Positions 32,325 through 40,667 of a DNA stretch of 64,000 nt are shown piece by piece (within the stretch, counting starts at the first letter, position 1; each line of letters opens with the position of its first letter). The DNA comes from Aestuariirhabdus litorea. Its GTDB lineage: Bacteria; Pseudomonadota; Gammaproteobacteria; Pseudomonadales; Aestuariirhabdaceae. The notes beneath the pieces were generated by a model. The model was not told the origin of the DNA, searched no databases, and saw only the letters and a list, made by a program, of their open reading frames with translations. Where the stretch lies: NCBI RefSeq assembly GCF_003864255.1, contig NZ_QWEZ01000001.1, forward strand, positions 434,001 through 498,000, read 5' to 3'. The position numbers and the translations under genes are program-made.

Positions 32325-33737
32325 TCAGTCGGTGTCGCTTGCCCAGGCCTGCAGTTTGCGCTCGAGGGTTTTGCGGGAGATGCCCAACTGGCGGGCCGCC
32401 TCGGACTTGTTGCCGCGGGTCTGCTGTAACACCTGCTCTGTGTGGTGGCGAATCACCCGCTCCAGGTCCCAGTCTCCGGGGTAGCCGGCACCGGGGGTGG
32501 TGAGCGGCGGGGCTTTCTGTTGGCGCAGGTAATTGAGGGGCAGCTTGCCGAGCAGCAGGCAACGCTCGATAAAATTGCGCAACTCGCGGATATTGCCGGG
32601 CCAGTCGTGTTGCTGCAGTTGGCTGAGGTCGGCGTGGGAGAGGGGAATCTCGGGCACGCTGAGCTCCATCGACAGCTTGCTGACAAAATGGTGCACCAGC
32701 GGCGGGATATCCTCGGGACGCTCGCGCAGCGGGGGCATGGTGAGGGTCAGTATATTGATGCGGTAGTAGAGATCCTCGCGGAAGTTGCCGTTCTGCGATT
32801 CCTTCTCCAGCTGGCGGTTGGTGGCGGCGACGATGCGAACATCCACCGGGATCTGTTTTTCGCCCCCGACCGGGCGGATACAGCGCTCCTCCAGCACCCG
32901 CAGCAGCTTGGCCTGCATGCTCAGCGGCATCTCGCCGATCTCGTCGAGGAAGAGGGTGCCGCCGTTGGCGTGCACAAAGAGTCCATCCCGCGCCTGTTGA
33001 GCCCCGGTAAAGGCGCCACGCTGGTGGCCAAACAGCTCGCTTTCCATCAGTTCCGGGGCGATCGCACTGCAGTTGATGGCGACAAAGGCCCCTTTGCGGC
33101 CGCTCTGCAGGTGGATGGCACGCGCGGCCAACTCCTTGCCGGTGCCGGACTCCCCTTCGATCAGGATGGTCGAGGGGGTGGGGGCCACGCGGCTGATGAT
33201 GCCAGAGACCTCATTGATGGCGGCGCTGTCGCCGATCAGTTCGGAGTTGGCGAGTTTCTCCTGCTGCCAGGGGGAACGCAGGTAGCTCTGGCGCTCCTTG
33301 CTGCGGCGCTCCAGGCAGAACTGGACCGAGCGCATCACCTCGTTAACGGTGCAGGGTTTGTGCAGCAGGTCGGCGCCGCCGGCCCGTAACACCTGGATCG
33401 CCAGCTCCGAGTCGCGGCGTTGGCTGAGGCAGATAATGTCGGAGTGGTCGCTGTAGTGGCGTAAAATTCCCTCCCAGTCCTCGGTGAGGGAGGAGAACAG
33501 GTCCAGATTGACGATAATCAGGTCGAAGTGACAGCGCTTGAGCAGGGCGCGGGCGGTTTCCAGATCGGTGGTTTGCTCCAGCAGGCCGCTGCTCTGTTTG
33601 AGCGACTGCATGACCGCCTGCTGATCCTCTGCGGTATCGAGCAGCAAGATGGAGGAGATACGCGTATTGCACACCGGGATGCGGTGGAGGTTGTCCGCCG
33701 TACTCTCAACGATGGAAAATGGCAGCAGTTGGGCCAC
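32325..33737 (-). CDS. Sigma-54-dependent activator, NtrC family, with degenerate receiver
   Basis: The ~470-residue protein has a receiver-like N terminus, an AAA+ domain with GESGTGKE, GAFTGAQQ (sigma-54 contact loop) and GGTLFLDEIGEMP, and a Fis-type HTH (NKSEAARQLGISRKTLERKL). In the receiver, the phosphoacceptor position reads IIVNLDLF, Asn instead of Asp, although the later Lys (LLHKP) is kept. GTG at 33737 is preferred because TAAGG precedes it; an in-frame GTG at 33779 lacks a ribosome site. No histidine kinase gene adjoins it. It probably controls the fdh/fdhD region. Confidence 0.87.
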   Translation of the reverse strand: MAQLLPFSIVESTADNLHRIPVCNTRISSILLLDTAEDQQAVMQSLKQSSGLLEQTTDLETARALLKRCHFDLIIVNLDLFSSLTEDWEGILRHYSDHSDIICLSQRRDSELAIQVLRAGGADLLHKPCTVNEVMRSVQFCLERRSKERQSYLRSPWQQEKLANSELIGDSAAINEVSGIISRVAPTPSTILIEGESGTGKELAARAIHLQSGRKGAFVAINCSAIAPELMESELFGHQRGAFTGAQQARDGLFVHANGGTLFLDEIGEMPLSMQAKLLRVLEERCIRPVGGEKQIPVDVRIVAATNRQLEKESQNGNFREDLYYRINILTLTMPPLRERPEDIPPLVHHFVSKLSMELSVPEIPLSHADLSQLQQHDWPGNIRELRNFIERCLLLGKLPLNYLRQQKAPPLTTPGAGYPGDWDLERVIRHHTEQVLQQTRGNKSEAARQLGISRKTLERKLQAWASDTD

Positions 33738-33908
33738 GTATCTAAACCTTAGCTTGTCGGGACCGCGGTAGGCGGTCACTGTGGTTGGGGGCCTGGGTTG
33801 TTGTCGGATTCATCCCGGCGGTGGTGCTCAGATCCCTCTGGCTGATCTGTTTGTGATCAAAATTGGTCAATTAACCCTATGCCATTCTGTCTCGGTCGTC
33901 CATAGGGC

Positions 33909-33950
33909 TGGGTCAATATGACGCGATACTCTATGGGGCGTTATGACCCA
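33909..33950. promoter_or_regulatory. Operator-like sites upstream of the sigma-54 activator gene
   Basis: TGGGTCAATATGACGC (33909-33924) is an imperfect copy of the palindrome near fdhD, and a half-site TGACCCA follows at 33944-33950. More half-sites lie at about 34003 (GGGTCA) and 34107 (TGACCCA). They sit in the 490-base gap between the activator gene and mobA, suggesting autoregulation and possibly control of mobA. A 6-bp hairpin GGCACC-CAAA-GGTGCC at about 34152-34167 precedes mobA. Nothing else is evident in the gap. Confidence 0.5.
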
Positions 33951-34229
33951 AATGGTTATAAATGGGACCCCTTTGCCTATGCCAGCGCCGCGCGGGCGGC
34001 CGGGTCAGTGTTACCTCTTTATACCGAGGGCGCGCAAGGCTGGGCATCCGACTTTGGTCTAAGGGTATGACCATTGATCTGTGAAGCCCGGGGGGGGATG
34101 GTGATCCACTGACCCAGATCGCTTTTCCGGCGGCAGGCGGGGTGTCATACTGGCACCCAAAGGTGCCCCCGCAACGGGTGTTGCGCCACCATGAATAATA
34201 AAACCCAAAGCAAGAGAGAGGAGGGTTCG

Positions 34230-34835
34230 TTGGACAACCCAGCTGTAGCAGTCGACGGTGTGGTTCTGGCCGGAGGGGAGGCCCGCCGGATGGGGGGCGA
34301 GGACAAGGGGTTGGTGACCCTGGCCGGAAAGACGATGATCGAGCACGTGATTGACCGGTTTGCCCCCCAGGTAGCGGGGCTGCGCATCAATGCCAATCGC
34401 AATCAGGCGCGCTACCAGGCGCTTGGTTTCCCCGTGGTCAGCGACCGCCAGTTGGGCGAATTCCCCGGTCCGCTGGCGGGTATGGCGGCGGGCCTCGCGG
34501 CCAGTGAAGCGGAGTGGGTGGCTTTTGTTCCCTGTGATGCTCCGTTATTGCCGCTGGACCTGGTGGCACGCCTGCAGCAGGCGTTAGAACAGGAGCAGGG
34601 GGAGATTGCGGTGGCCCATGATGGGGAGTACTGGCAGCCGGTGTTTGTACTGATGCGCCGCTCGCTGCTGCCCTCCCTCGAAGCCTTCCTGGCGGGTGAC
34701 GGGCGCAAGATTATGCACTGGTTCCAGCAGCAGAAGCTGGTGCGGGTCCTGTTCGCGGACCAGGTGGGTGCTTTCGAAAATATCAACACCCCTGAACATT
34801 GCCAGCGTATCGAACAGCAGTTGGTGGAGGCCTAG
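34230..34835 (+). CDS. mobA: Molybdenum cofactor guanylyltransferase
   Basis: The ~201-residue enzyme adds GMP to molybdopterin to form the MGD cofactor used by FdhA and NasA. VDGVVLAGGEARRMGGEDKG is the nucleotide-binding start, and VPCDAPLLPLDLV and FENINTPEH are the other family motifs. A TTG at 34230 with AGGAGGG four bases upstream fits the family length; an ATG at 34191 is in frame but has no ribosome site and would add a polar 13-residue leader. It begins the run mobA-mobB-moeA. Confidence 0.92.
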   Translation: MDNPAVAVDGVVLAGGEARRMGGEDKGLVTLAGKTMIEHVIDRFAPQVAGLRINANRNQARYQALGFPVVSDRQLGEFPGPLAGMAAGLAASEAEWVAFVPCDAPLLPLDLVARLQQALEQEQGEIAVAHDGEYWQPVFVLMRRSLLPSLEAFLAGDGRKIMHWFQQQKLVRVLFADQVGAFENINTPEHCQRIEQQLVEA

Positions 34836-34838
34836 GTC

Positions 34839-35360
34839 ATGATTGAGTGTACGATTCCCCTGGTGGGATTTATTGCCCACAGTGGCACCGGCAAAACCAC
34901 CCTGTTGTGCAAGCTGCTGCCGCTGCTGCGACTGCGGGGGCTGCGGGTGGGGATGGTGAAGCATGCCCACCACCGTTTCGAGATGGACACCCCCGGCAAG
35001 GACAGCTACGAGCTGCGTAAGGCGGGGGCTGAGCAGATGCTGATCTCCTCGCGCCAGCGCTGGGCGCTGCTGAGCGAGAACCTTGAGGAGGAGCCGCGTC
35101 TCAACGAGCTGCTGGCCAAGTTTGACCAGCAGCGCCTTGACCTGATTCTGGTGGAGGGGTTCAAGCCCGAGCCCTACCCCAAGATTGAGTGTCACCGCCC
35201 CTCCATGGGCAAGCCGCTGCTCCATACCCAGCACCCCAATGTAATTGCGGTGGCCTGCGATGAACTGCCGGCTGAGGGGATCGGTGACCTCGATCCCCTC
35301 GATCTCAACAACGTCGAGCAGATTGCCGATTACATCTGCCACCACTTCCTCCCCCAGTAA
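34839..35360 (+). CDS. mobB: Molybdopterin-guanine dinucleotide biosynthesis GTPase
   Basis: The 173-residue protein has a P-loop AHSGTGKTTLL (residues ~14-24), VGMVKHAHHRFEMDTPGKDSY and DLILVEGFKPEPYPKIE, the pattern of MobB. It helps MobA make or deliver MGD but is dispensable in E. coli. The ATG lies three bases after the mobA stop codon, so the two are co-translated. Confidence 0.93.
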   Translation: MIECTIPLVGFIAHSGTGKTTLLCKLLPLLRLRGLRVGMVKHAHHRFEMDTPGKDSYELRKAGAEQMLISSRQRWALLSENLEEEPRLNELLAKFDQQRLDLILVEGFKPEPYPKIECHRPSMGKPLLHTQHPNVIAVACDELPAEGIGDLDPLDLNNVEQIADYICHHFLPQ

Positions 35361-35389
35361 CCCAACCCCTCGATAAGGATCTCCCCGCC

Positions 35390-36637
35390 ATGAGCGATCA
35401 CCCTCTCAACAGCTGTTGCAATGCTCAGGGCGAGCTGCCCGTGGACCTGGGCCGGCAGGCGATTCTGGAGCAGGTGGCTCCGCTGGCAATGGTGGAGAGC
35501 GTGCCGCTCATCCAGGCACTGGGTCGCGTACTGGCCGAGGCGGTGCACTCGCCGATCGCGGTGCCTGGCCACGACAACTCGGCGATGGATGGTTTTGCGC
35601 TGCGCTTTGCTGATCTCGCCGCAGCGGGGGAGACTCGCCTGCAGCTGGTGGGTGAGGCGCTGGCGGGACACCCCTATCTCGATGCGCTGCCGGCCGGTGG
35701 CGCTGTGCGCATCATGACCGGCGCCATGATGCCGGAGGGGGCCGATACCGTGGTGATGCAGGAGATCGTCCGCTGTGAGGCGGATGAGGTCACCATTCCC
35801 GAGGGGATCAAGCTGGGACAGAACCGTCGTCGCGCCGGTGAAGATATCGCCTGTGGTGCGGTGGCTTTAGCCAGTAACACCCAGGTCAAGGCGGCTGAAC
35901 TGGGACTGCTGGCGTCGCTGGGGGTCGAGCGGGTGCTGGTGAAGCGGCGCCTGAGGGTGGCGGTGCTCTCCACCGGCGATGAGATCCGTGCCCCGGGCAG
36001 TGCGCTGCAGCAGGGGCAGATTTACGACAGTAACCGCTTTAGCCTGCACGGCTTGCTGGAGCCCCTTGGCGTCGAGCTGATCGATCTGGGGATCATCCCC
36101 GACCAGCCGGCGCTGCTGGAAACGGCCTTTACCGAGGCCGCCGCAAGCGCAGACCTGATACTCACCTCCGGCGGTGTGTCGGTGGGAGAAGCCGATTACG
36201 TCAAGGATACTCTGGAGCGGGTGGGGGCGATCCATTTCTGGAAGATGGCGATGAAACCGGGACGCCCCCTGGCCTTCGGTCGTATTGGCTCATCGGTTTT
36301 CTTCGGCCTGCCGGGAAACCCGGTGGCGGTGATGGTGACCTTCCTGCAGTTTGTGCTTCCGGCGATCCGCAAGCTGCAGGGGGTCGAGCGCTGGCAGCCC
36401 TTGACGCTGCCGGCGACACTGAGCGAACCCCTTAAAAAGCGCGCCGGGCGTACCGAGTTCCAGCGCGGGGTTTTCCACCGTAACGAAAGGGGCCAGCTCT
36501 GCGTGCGCAGCACGGGCACCCAGGGCTCTGGGGTGCTCAGCTCCATGAGCCGCGCCAACTGCCTGATCATTCTGCCCGCTGAGCTGGAGCAAGCGGAGTC
36601 CGGGGCGATGTTGGATATCCAGCCCCTGCTGCTCTAA
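35390..36637 (+). CDS. moeA: Molybdopterin molybdotransferase
   Basis: The 415-residue enzyme inserts molybdenum into adenylylated molybdopterin. Family motifs are GHDNSAMDGFALRFADL, IMTGAMMPEGADTVVMQE, GQNRRRAGEDIA, VAVLSTGDEI, YDSNRF, LTSGGVSVGEADYVKD and KPGRPLAFG plus FGLPGNPVAVMVTF. Length is normal. It lies 29 bases after mobB with AAGGATCTCC upstream of the ATG and completes the cofactor operon. Confidence 0.95.
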   Translation: MSDHPLNSCCNAQGELPVDLGRQAILEQVAPLAMVESVPLIQALGRVLAEAVHSPIAVPGHDNSAMDGFALRFADLAAAGETRLQLVGEALAGHPYLDALPAGGAVRIMTGAMMPEGADTVVMQEIVRCEADEVTIPEGIKLGQNRRRAGEDIACGAVALASNTQVKAAELGLLASLGVERVLVKRRLRVAVLSTGDEIRAPGSALQQGQIYDSNRFSLHGLLEPLGVELIDLGIIPDQPALLETAFTEAAASADLILTSGGVSVGEADYVKDTLERVGAIHFWKMAMKPGRPLAFGRIGSSVFFGLPGNPVAVMVTFLQFVLPAIRKLQGVERWQPLTLPATLSEPLKKRAGRTEFQRGVFHRNERGQLCVRSTGTQGSGVLSSMSRANCLIILPAELEQAESGAMLDIQPLLL

Positions 36638-36748
36638 CTAGCCTCCGGGTTAGCGCGCCGCTTTTTGTACCCGCTGCCGCAACCCGATATGATCGCTGTA
36701 AAGGGGGCGCTGGCCCCCCCCCTCCATTGAGCTGTTACGGAACCCGCT

Positions 36749-37126
36749 ATGATCACCAAGTTTCTGGTTACCGCCGCCATCATTATCGGCGTGGTACTTT
36801 ACCTGCGCCACCGCGGCCAGGGCGCGGCCAGTGCCGCCCCCGCCCTGCCCCCGGGGAGCGCGGCAGCCCCCTTTCCGGTTCCCTTTCGCTGGCTCTCCTA
36901 CGCGCTTGCCGCCCTGGTGACCCTGGGGGCGGCCGGTTACCTGCTGTACGACTACCACGACAGCCATCGCCTGCTTTCGATTCGGGTGGTGAATCCGGTC
37001 AATGGGGAGGAGGTGGAATACAAGGTGCTCAAGGGCAAGCTGGAAAATCGCCGCTTCGAAACCGTTAATGGACAGCAGATTCGGGTATCGGACAGCGAGC
37101 GGCTGGTGATCGAGGCGATCGATTAG
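36749..37126 (+). CDS. Hypothetical membrane protein
   Basis: The 125-residue product has an N-terminal transmembrane helix (FLVTAAIIIGVVLYL), a Pro/Ala-rich linker, a second helix (LSYALAALVTLGAAGYLLY) and a C-terminal soluble domain. That domain (IRVVNPVNGEEVEYKVLKGK...RFETVNGQQIRVSDSERLVIE) looks like a small beta-rich fold. I do not recognise the family. It lies between moeA and glk on the same strand. Confidence 0.7.
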   Translation: MITKFLVTAAIIIGVVLYLRHRGQGAASAAPALPPGSAAAPFPVPFRWLSYALAALVTLGAAGYLLYDYHDSHRLLSIRVVNPVNGEEVEYKVLKGKLENRRFETVNGQQIRVSDSERLVIEAID

Positions 37127-37151
37127 CGAGCCGTCCCAGAGAGGCGACGCA

Positions 37152-38180
37152 ATGCGCAACAGGGATACCGCGATAGACCCGGACCTGCCCTGCCTGCTGG
37201 CGGACATCGGCGCCACCCATGCGCGCTTTGCCCAACGGCGCCCCGGTCATGACGCCCTGCACCAACATCGGGTGCTGCCGATGGCGGAGCTGGCCTCCCT
37301 CGATGCGGCACTGCAGCGCTACCGCGAGCAGAGTGGTGAACCCCTGCCTCGCCAGCTGGTGCTGGCGATCGCCGCCCCGGTCAGTGGGGACGGGGTGGCC
37401 ATGACCAATAGCGGCTGGCGATTCAGTATCGACGCGCTGCAGCAACGCTGGGGCTTCCGGGCGCTGCGGGTTTGCAACGATCTCTGCGCCCAGGTGCTGG
37501 CGCTGGCCTCCACCGACCCCCAACAGTTCCACCCGCTGGGCGGGGCGGGGCAGCGCCGGTGCGGGCAGCCGCTGGTATTGCTGGGGGTGGGCAGCGGCCT
37601 CGGGGTGGGTGTCGCTCTTCCCTCCGCTCGGGGGTGGCTGGCCCTGCCCAGCGAAGGGGGACACAGCGATTTTGCCCCGGCGGATGAACTGGAACGGGAG
37701 CTGCTGGCGCTGTTGTGGCAGCGCTATCCCCACCTATCCTGCGAGCGTCTGCTGTCGGGCCCGGGGCTGGTGCTGCTCCACCAGGCACTGCAACTGCACG
37801 CTGGCAGGGCAGTAGAGGCGATAACACCGCACCAGCTGGGTGCCCGGGCGCTGGCGCAGGCGGGGGAGGAGCGGGAAACGGTGCTTCGCTTCGGTGCAAT
37901 GCTGGGATCGGTGGCTGGAAACCTGGCCCTGACCCTGGGGGCGGGAGGCGGGCTCTACCTGGGCGGTGGTATAGTAGAAAAACTCTACCCGTTGCTGCAG
38001 GCGAGCGGGTTTCGACAACGTTTCGAGGACAAGGGGCGTTACCGGGAGTACCTGCAGCAGATTCCTACCCGGGCCCTGCTGGACCCGGATAGTGGGCTGA
38101 AGGGCGCCGCGCTGCTGGCACAAGGGAGCGGGGCGCTGGTGGGAGAGGCCGCCCAGGGTGGCCCCACAACACAGGAGTGA
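37152..38180 (+). CDS. glk: Glucokinase
   Basis: The 342-residue enzyme phosphorylates glucose with ATP. CLLADIGATHARFAQ is the phosphate loop, FRALRVCNDLCAQVLAL the substrate region, GVGSGLGVG the second phosphate motif, and LPSEGGHSDFAP the sugar-binding motif of the non-ROK Glk family. GAGAGGCG precedes the ATG. It is first in the run glk-eda-zwf. Confidence 0.92.
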   Translation: MRNRDTAIDPDLPCLLADIGATHARFAQRRPGHDALHQHRVLPMAELASLDAALQRYREQSGEPLPRQLVLAIAAPVSGDGVAMTNSGWRFSIDALQQRWGFRALRVCNDLCAQVLALASTDPQQFHPLGGAGQRRCGQPLVLLGVGSGLGVGVALPSARGWLALPSEGGHSDFAPADELERELLALLWQRYPHLSCERLLSGPGLVLLHQALQLHAGRAVEAITPHQLGARALAQAGEERETVLRFGAMLGSVAGNLALTLGAGGGLYLGGGIVEKLYPLLQASGFRQRFEDKGRYREYLQQIPTRALLDPDSGLKGAALLAQGSGALVGEAAQGGPTTQE

Positions 38181-38187
38181 TGAACGC

Positions 38188-38850
38188 ATGAGCCGAACAG
38201 AGGACACCCGGGCCTTGAGCCTGCTGTCGCAGACGCCGGTACTGCCGGTACTGGTGATCGATAACTGGCGTCACGCCGTCCCCCTGGCCCGGGCGCTGCT
38301 GGCCGGTGGCATTTCGGTACTGGAGGTGACCCTGCGCACCGACCAGGGGCTTTCCGCGATCCGTGCGATTCGCGATGAGGTGGGTGAGGTGGTGGTGGGG
38401 GCCGGTACCCTGACCCGTCCCGCCCAGTTTGCCGAAGTGGCGGCCGCCGGCGCCCAGTTTGCCATCAGTCCCGGGCTTACCCCGGCGCTGCTGGAGGCGG
38501 CCCGGGAGCAACCCTTGCCCTACGTGCCGGCGGTGGCCAGCGCCTCGGAGCTGATGATGGGGATGGAGCGCGGATTTCACCTGTTCAAGCTCTTTCCCGC
38601 CGCCAGTTGCGGTGGCACCGCGATGCTCAAATCCCTGGCCGGCCCCTTTCCCGAGGCGCGCTTCTGCCCGACGGGGGGAATCGGCGCCGACAACTTCTGC
38701 GACTACCTGGGGCTGCCCTCGGTGGTGACGGTGGGGGGCTCCTGGGTCGCGCCGGCTTCGCTGATCGCCGGTGAGGCCTGGCAAGAGATTGAAGCCCGCG
38801 CGCGCCGCGCCTGTGAGGCGGCTCGCGAGGCGGGAGTGTACCCCCAATGA
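38188..38850 (+). CDS. eda: KDPG/KHG aldolase of the Entner-Doudoroff pathway
   Basis: The 220-residue class I aldolase splits 2-keto-3-deoxy-6-phosphogluconate to pyruvate and glyceraldehyde-3-phosphate. GISVLEVTLRT carries the catalytic Glu, and FHLFKLFPAASCGG the Schiff-base Lys; CPTGGIGADN and VVTVGGSWVAP bind phosphate. The ATG at 38188 follows ACAGGAG. It begins seven bases after the glk stop and its TGA overlaps the zwf start. A gene for edd is not in the window. Confidence 0.95.
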   Translation: MSRTEDTRALSLLSQTPVLPVLVIDNWRHAVPLARALLAGGISVLEVTLRTDQGLSAIRAIRDEVGEVVVGAGTLTRPAQFAEVAAAGAQFAISPGLTPALLEAAREQPLPYVPAVASASELMMGMERGFHLFKLFPAASCGGTAMLKSLAGPFPEARFCPTGGIGADNFCDYLGLPSVVTVGGSWVAPASLIAGEAWQEIEARARRACEAAREAGVYPQ

Positions 38851-40325
38851 TGCAGACCGACACCGAACTGGCCCCCTGCGACCTGATCCTCTTTGGCTGC
38901 GTCGGCGACCTCTCGCTGCGCAAGCTGTTTCCCGCCCTCTACCATCTGCAGGCGGCGGGGCTGCTGCATGAGCAGTCGCGCATCATCGGCCTGGCCCGCA
39001 AGCCCCTCGACGACGAGAGTTTTGCCGCCCAGGTGGAGGCGGCGGTGCGGCGCGCGGTCGGCAGTGCTTTCAAGGAGAGCCACTGGCAGGCGCTGCTCAA
39101 GCGCATCCGCTACCTGCGCCTGGAGCTGTCGGAGCCGAAGGACTACCTGGCGATCAAAACCCTGGTGGTCGACCTTTCCCCCACGGTGATCTATTACCTG
39201 GCGACCCCGCCCGAGCTTTACGGCACCGTCTGCGAGAATCTCAACGCCAGCGACGCCATCGTCCCCGGCGGACGCATCGCGCTGGAGAAGCCGGTGGGGC
39301 ACGACCTGGAGAGCTCGCGTTGCATCAACGATACCGTGAGCCGCTACTTCAGCGAGTCGCAGATCTACCGCATCGATCACTATCTGGGTAAGGAGACGGT
39401 GCAGAACCTGATCGCCTTGCGCTTTGCCAACAACCTGTTCGGCTCGCAGTGGGACCAGAACCACATCGATCATGTGCAGATCACCCTCGCCGAGGAGGTG
39501 GGGATCGAGGGGCGCTGGGGCTACTACGACCGGGTCGGGCAGATGCGCGACATGGTGCAGAACCACCTGATCCAGCTGCTGTGCATGGTGGCAATGGATC
39601 CCCCCACCCAGCTCACCGCCGACAGTATCCGCGACGAGAAGCTCAACGTGCTGCGGGCACTGCGGCCGATTACCGCCAAAAACGTGGCTCGCCGCTCGGT
39701 TCGGGGCCAGTACCGGGCCGGACAGATCGACGGGGTCCCTTGTCCCGGTTACCTGGAGGAGCAGGGGGGGCGAAGTAACAGCGATACCGAAACCTTTGTC
39801 GCCCTGCGGGTGAGCATCGACAACTGGCGCTGGTCGGGGGTTCCGTTTTACCTGCGCACCGGCAAGCGGCTGGCCGACAAGGTGTCGGAGATCGTGATCC
39901 ACTACAAGTCGCAACGGCACTACATCTTTGACCCGCGCCAGCGCTCAATGGTGCAGAACAAGCTGATTATCCGCCTGCAGCCCGACGAGGGGATTCGTCT
40001 GCGGGTGGCCACCAAGGAGCAGAGCCTGCAGCAGGGGATGGCATTGCAGTCGCAGGCGCTGGACTTGGACTTCGGCGGTGGCCAGCAGGGACGTATTCCC
40101 GATGCCTACGAGCGGCTGCTGCTGGAGCTGATGCGGGGCAACTCCTCGCTGTTTGTGCGCCGCGACGAGATCGAGGCCTCCTGGGAGTGGTGTGATAACC
40201 TGATCGACGCCTGGCACCAGTGCCAGACGCCGCTGGAACCCTACGCTGCCGGTAGTTGGGGCCCCGACTCCGCTGACGCCCTGATATCGGGGCGCGGTCG
40301 CGCCTGGCACCAGCGGGTCGATTAG
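38847..40325 (+). CDS. zwf: Glucose-6-phosphate 1-dehydrogenase
   Basis: The 492-residue enzyme oxidises glucose-6-phosphate with NAD(P)+. LILFGCVGDLSLRKLFPALY is the dinucleotide fold, RIDHYLGKETVQNL the substrate site with the catalytic His/Asp pair, and YDRVGQMRDMVQNHLIQLL a conserved helix. Two consecutive ATGs occur at 38847 and 38850; the first overlaps the eda stop codon. The 6-phosphogluconolactonase gene usually found next to zwf is absent. Confidence 0.95.
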   Translation: MMQTDTELAPCDLILFGCVGDLSLRKLFPALYHLQAAGLLHEQSRIIGLARKPLDDESFAAQVEAAVRRAVGSAFKESHWQALLKRIRYLRLELSEPKDYLAIKTLVVDLSPTVIYYLATPPELYGTVCENLNASDAIVPGGRIALEKPVGHDLESSRCINDTVSRYFSESQIYRIDHYLGKETVQNLIALRFANNLFGSQWDQNHIDHVQITLAEEVGIEGRWGYYDRVGQMRDMVQNHLIQLLCMVAMDPPTQLTADSIRDEKLNVLRALRPITAKNVARRSVRGQYRAGQIDGVPCPGYLEEQGGRSNSDTETFVALRVSIDNWRWSGVPFYLRTGKRLADKVSEIVIHYKSQRHYIFDPRQRSMVQNKLIIRLQPDEGIRLRVATKEQSLQQGMALQSQALDLDFGGGQQGRIPDAYERLLLELMRGNSSLFVRRDEIEASWEWCDNLIDAWHQCQTPLEPYAAGSWGPDSADALISGRGRAWHQRVD

Positions 40326-40340
40326 GCCCCAGAAAGAGCC

Positions 40341-40580
40341 CTACAGTAGCTGGCTGCGGGCCAGGGCATTGTGGATCTTGCGGCTGCGCTGGGCCAGCGA
40401 ACGCAGGTCCCCCAGGTTGGGGATCTCGCCCTGGTTGAGGCGAATCTCCCACTCCTCCAGCTCCCGATCGAGGTAGTCGAGCAGCTTCTTCGAGCAGCCC
40501 CGGCAGGTGCCGGAGCAGATCTCCGCTTCGCTGAGCCCGAAGGGGATCTGGCGGCGGATCTCGTCGATCAGCGCTCGCAT
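40341..40580 (-). CDS. Small Cys-containing protein, last gene of the nitrate assimilation run
   Basis: The 79-residue product has ICSGTCRGCSKKLLDYLDRE, a C-x3-C-x2-C set, then two amphipathic helices (LEEWEIRLNQGEIPNLGDL, AQRSRKIHNALA). Three Cys is one short of a typical bacterioferritin-associated ferredoxin. I do not recognise the family. It follows nasA by 87 bases in the same orientation and converges with zwf. No clear ribosome site is seen, so the start is tentative. Confidence 0.65.
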   Translation of the reverse strand: MRALIDEIRRQIPFGLSEAEICSGTCRGCSKKLLDYLDRELEEWEIRLNQGEIPNLGDLRSLAQRSRKIHNALARSQLL

Positions 40581-40667
40581 CGCTGCGGGGGTGCGAGGGC
40601 GGGAAGTGGCAGGGGAGGTGTTAATAACCGTACCCGACTGTGCAGTGGTCGATCGCCCATTGTAGCT

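Noticed and set aside
33850-33876. FNR/CRP-type box (TGATCAAAATTGGTCA) near the activator gene
   Set aside because: It is an imperfect inverted repeat but does not fit TTGAT-N4-ATCAA or TGTGA-N6-TCACA well enough to name a regulator.
33950-33975. Sigma-54 promoter toward mobA (TGGGACC...TTGC)
   Set aside because: The GG-to-GC spacing is nine instead of ten bases, which normally abolishes function.
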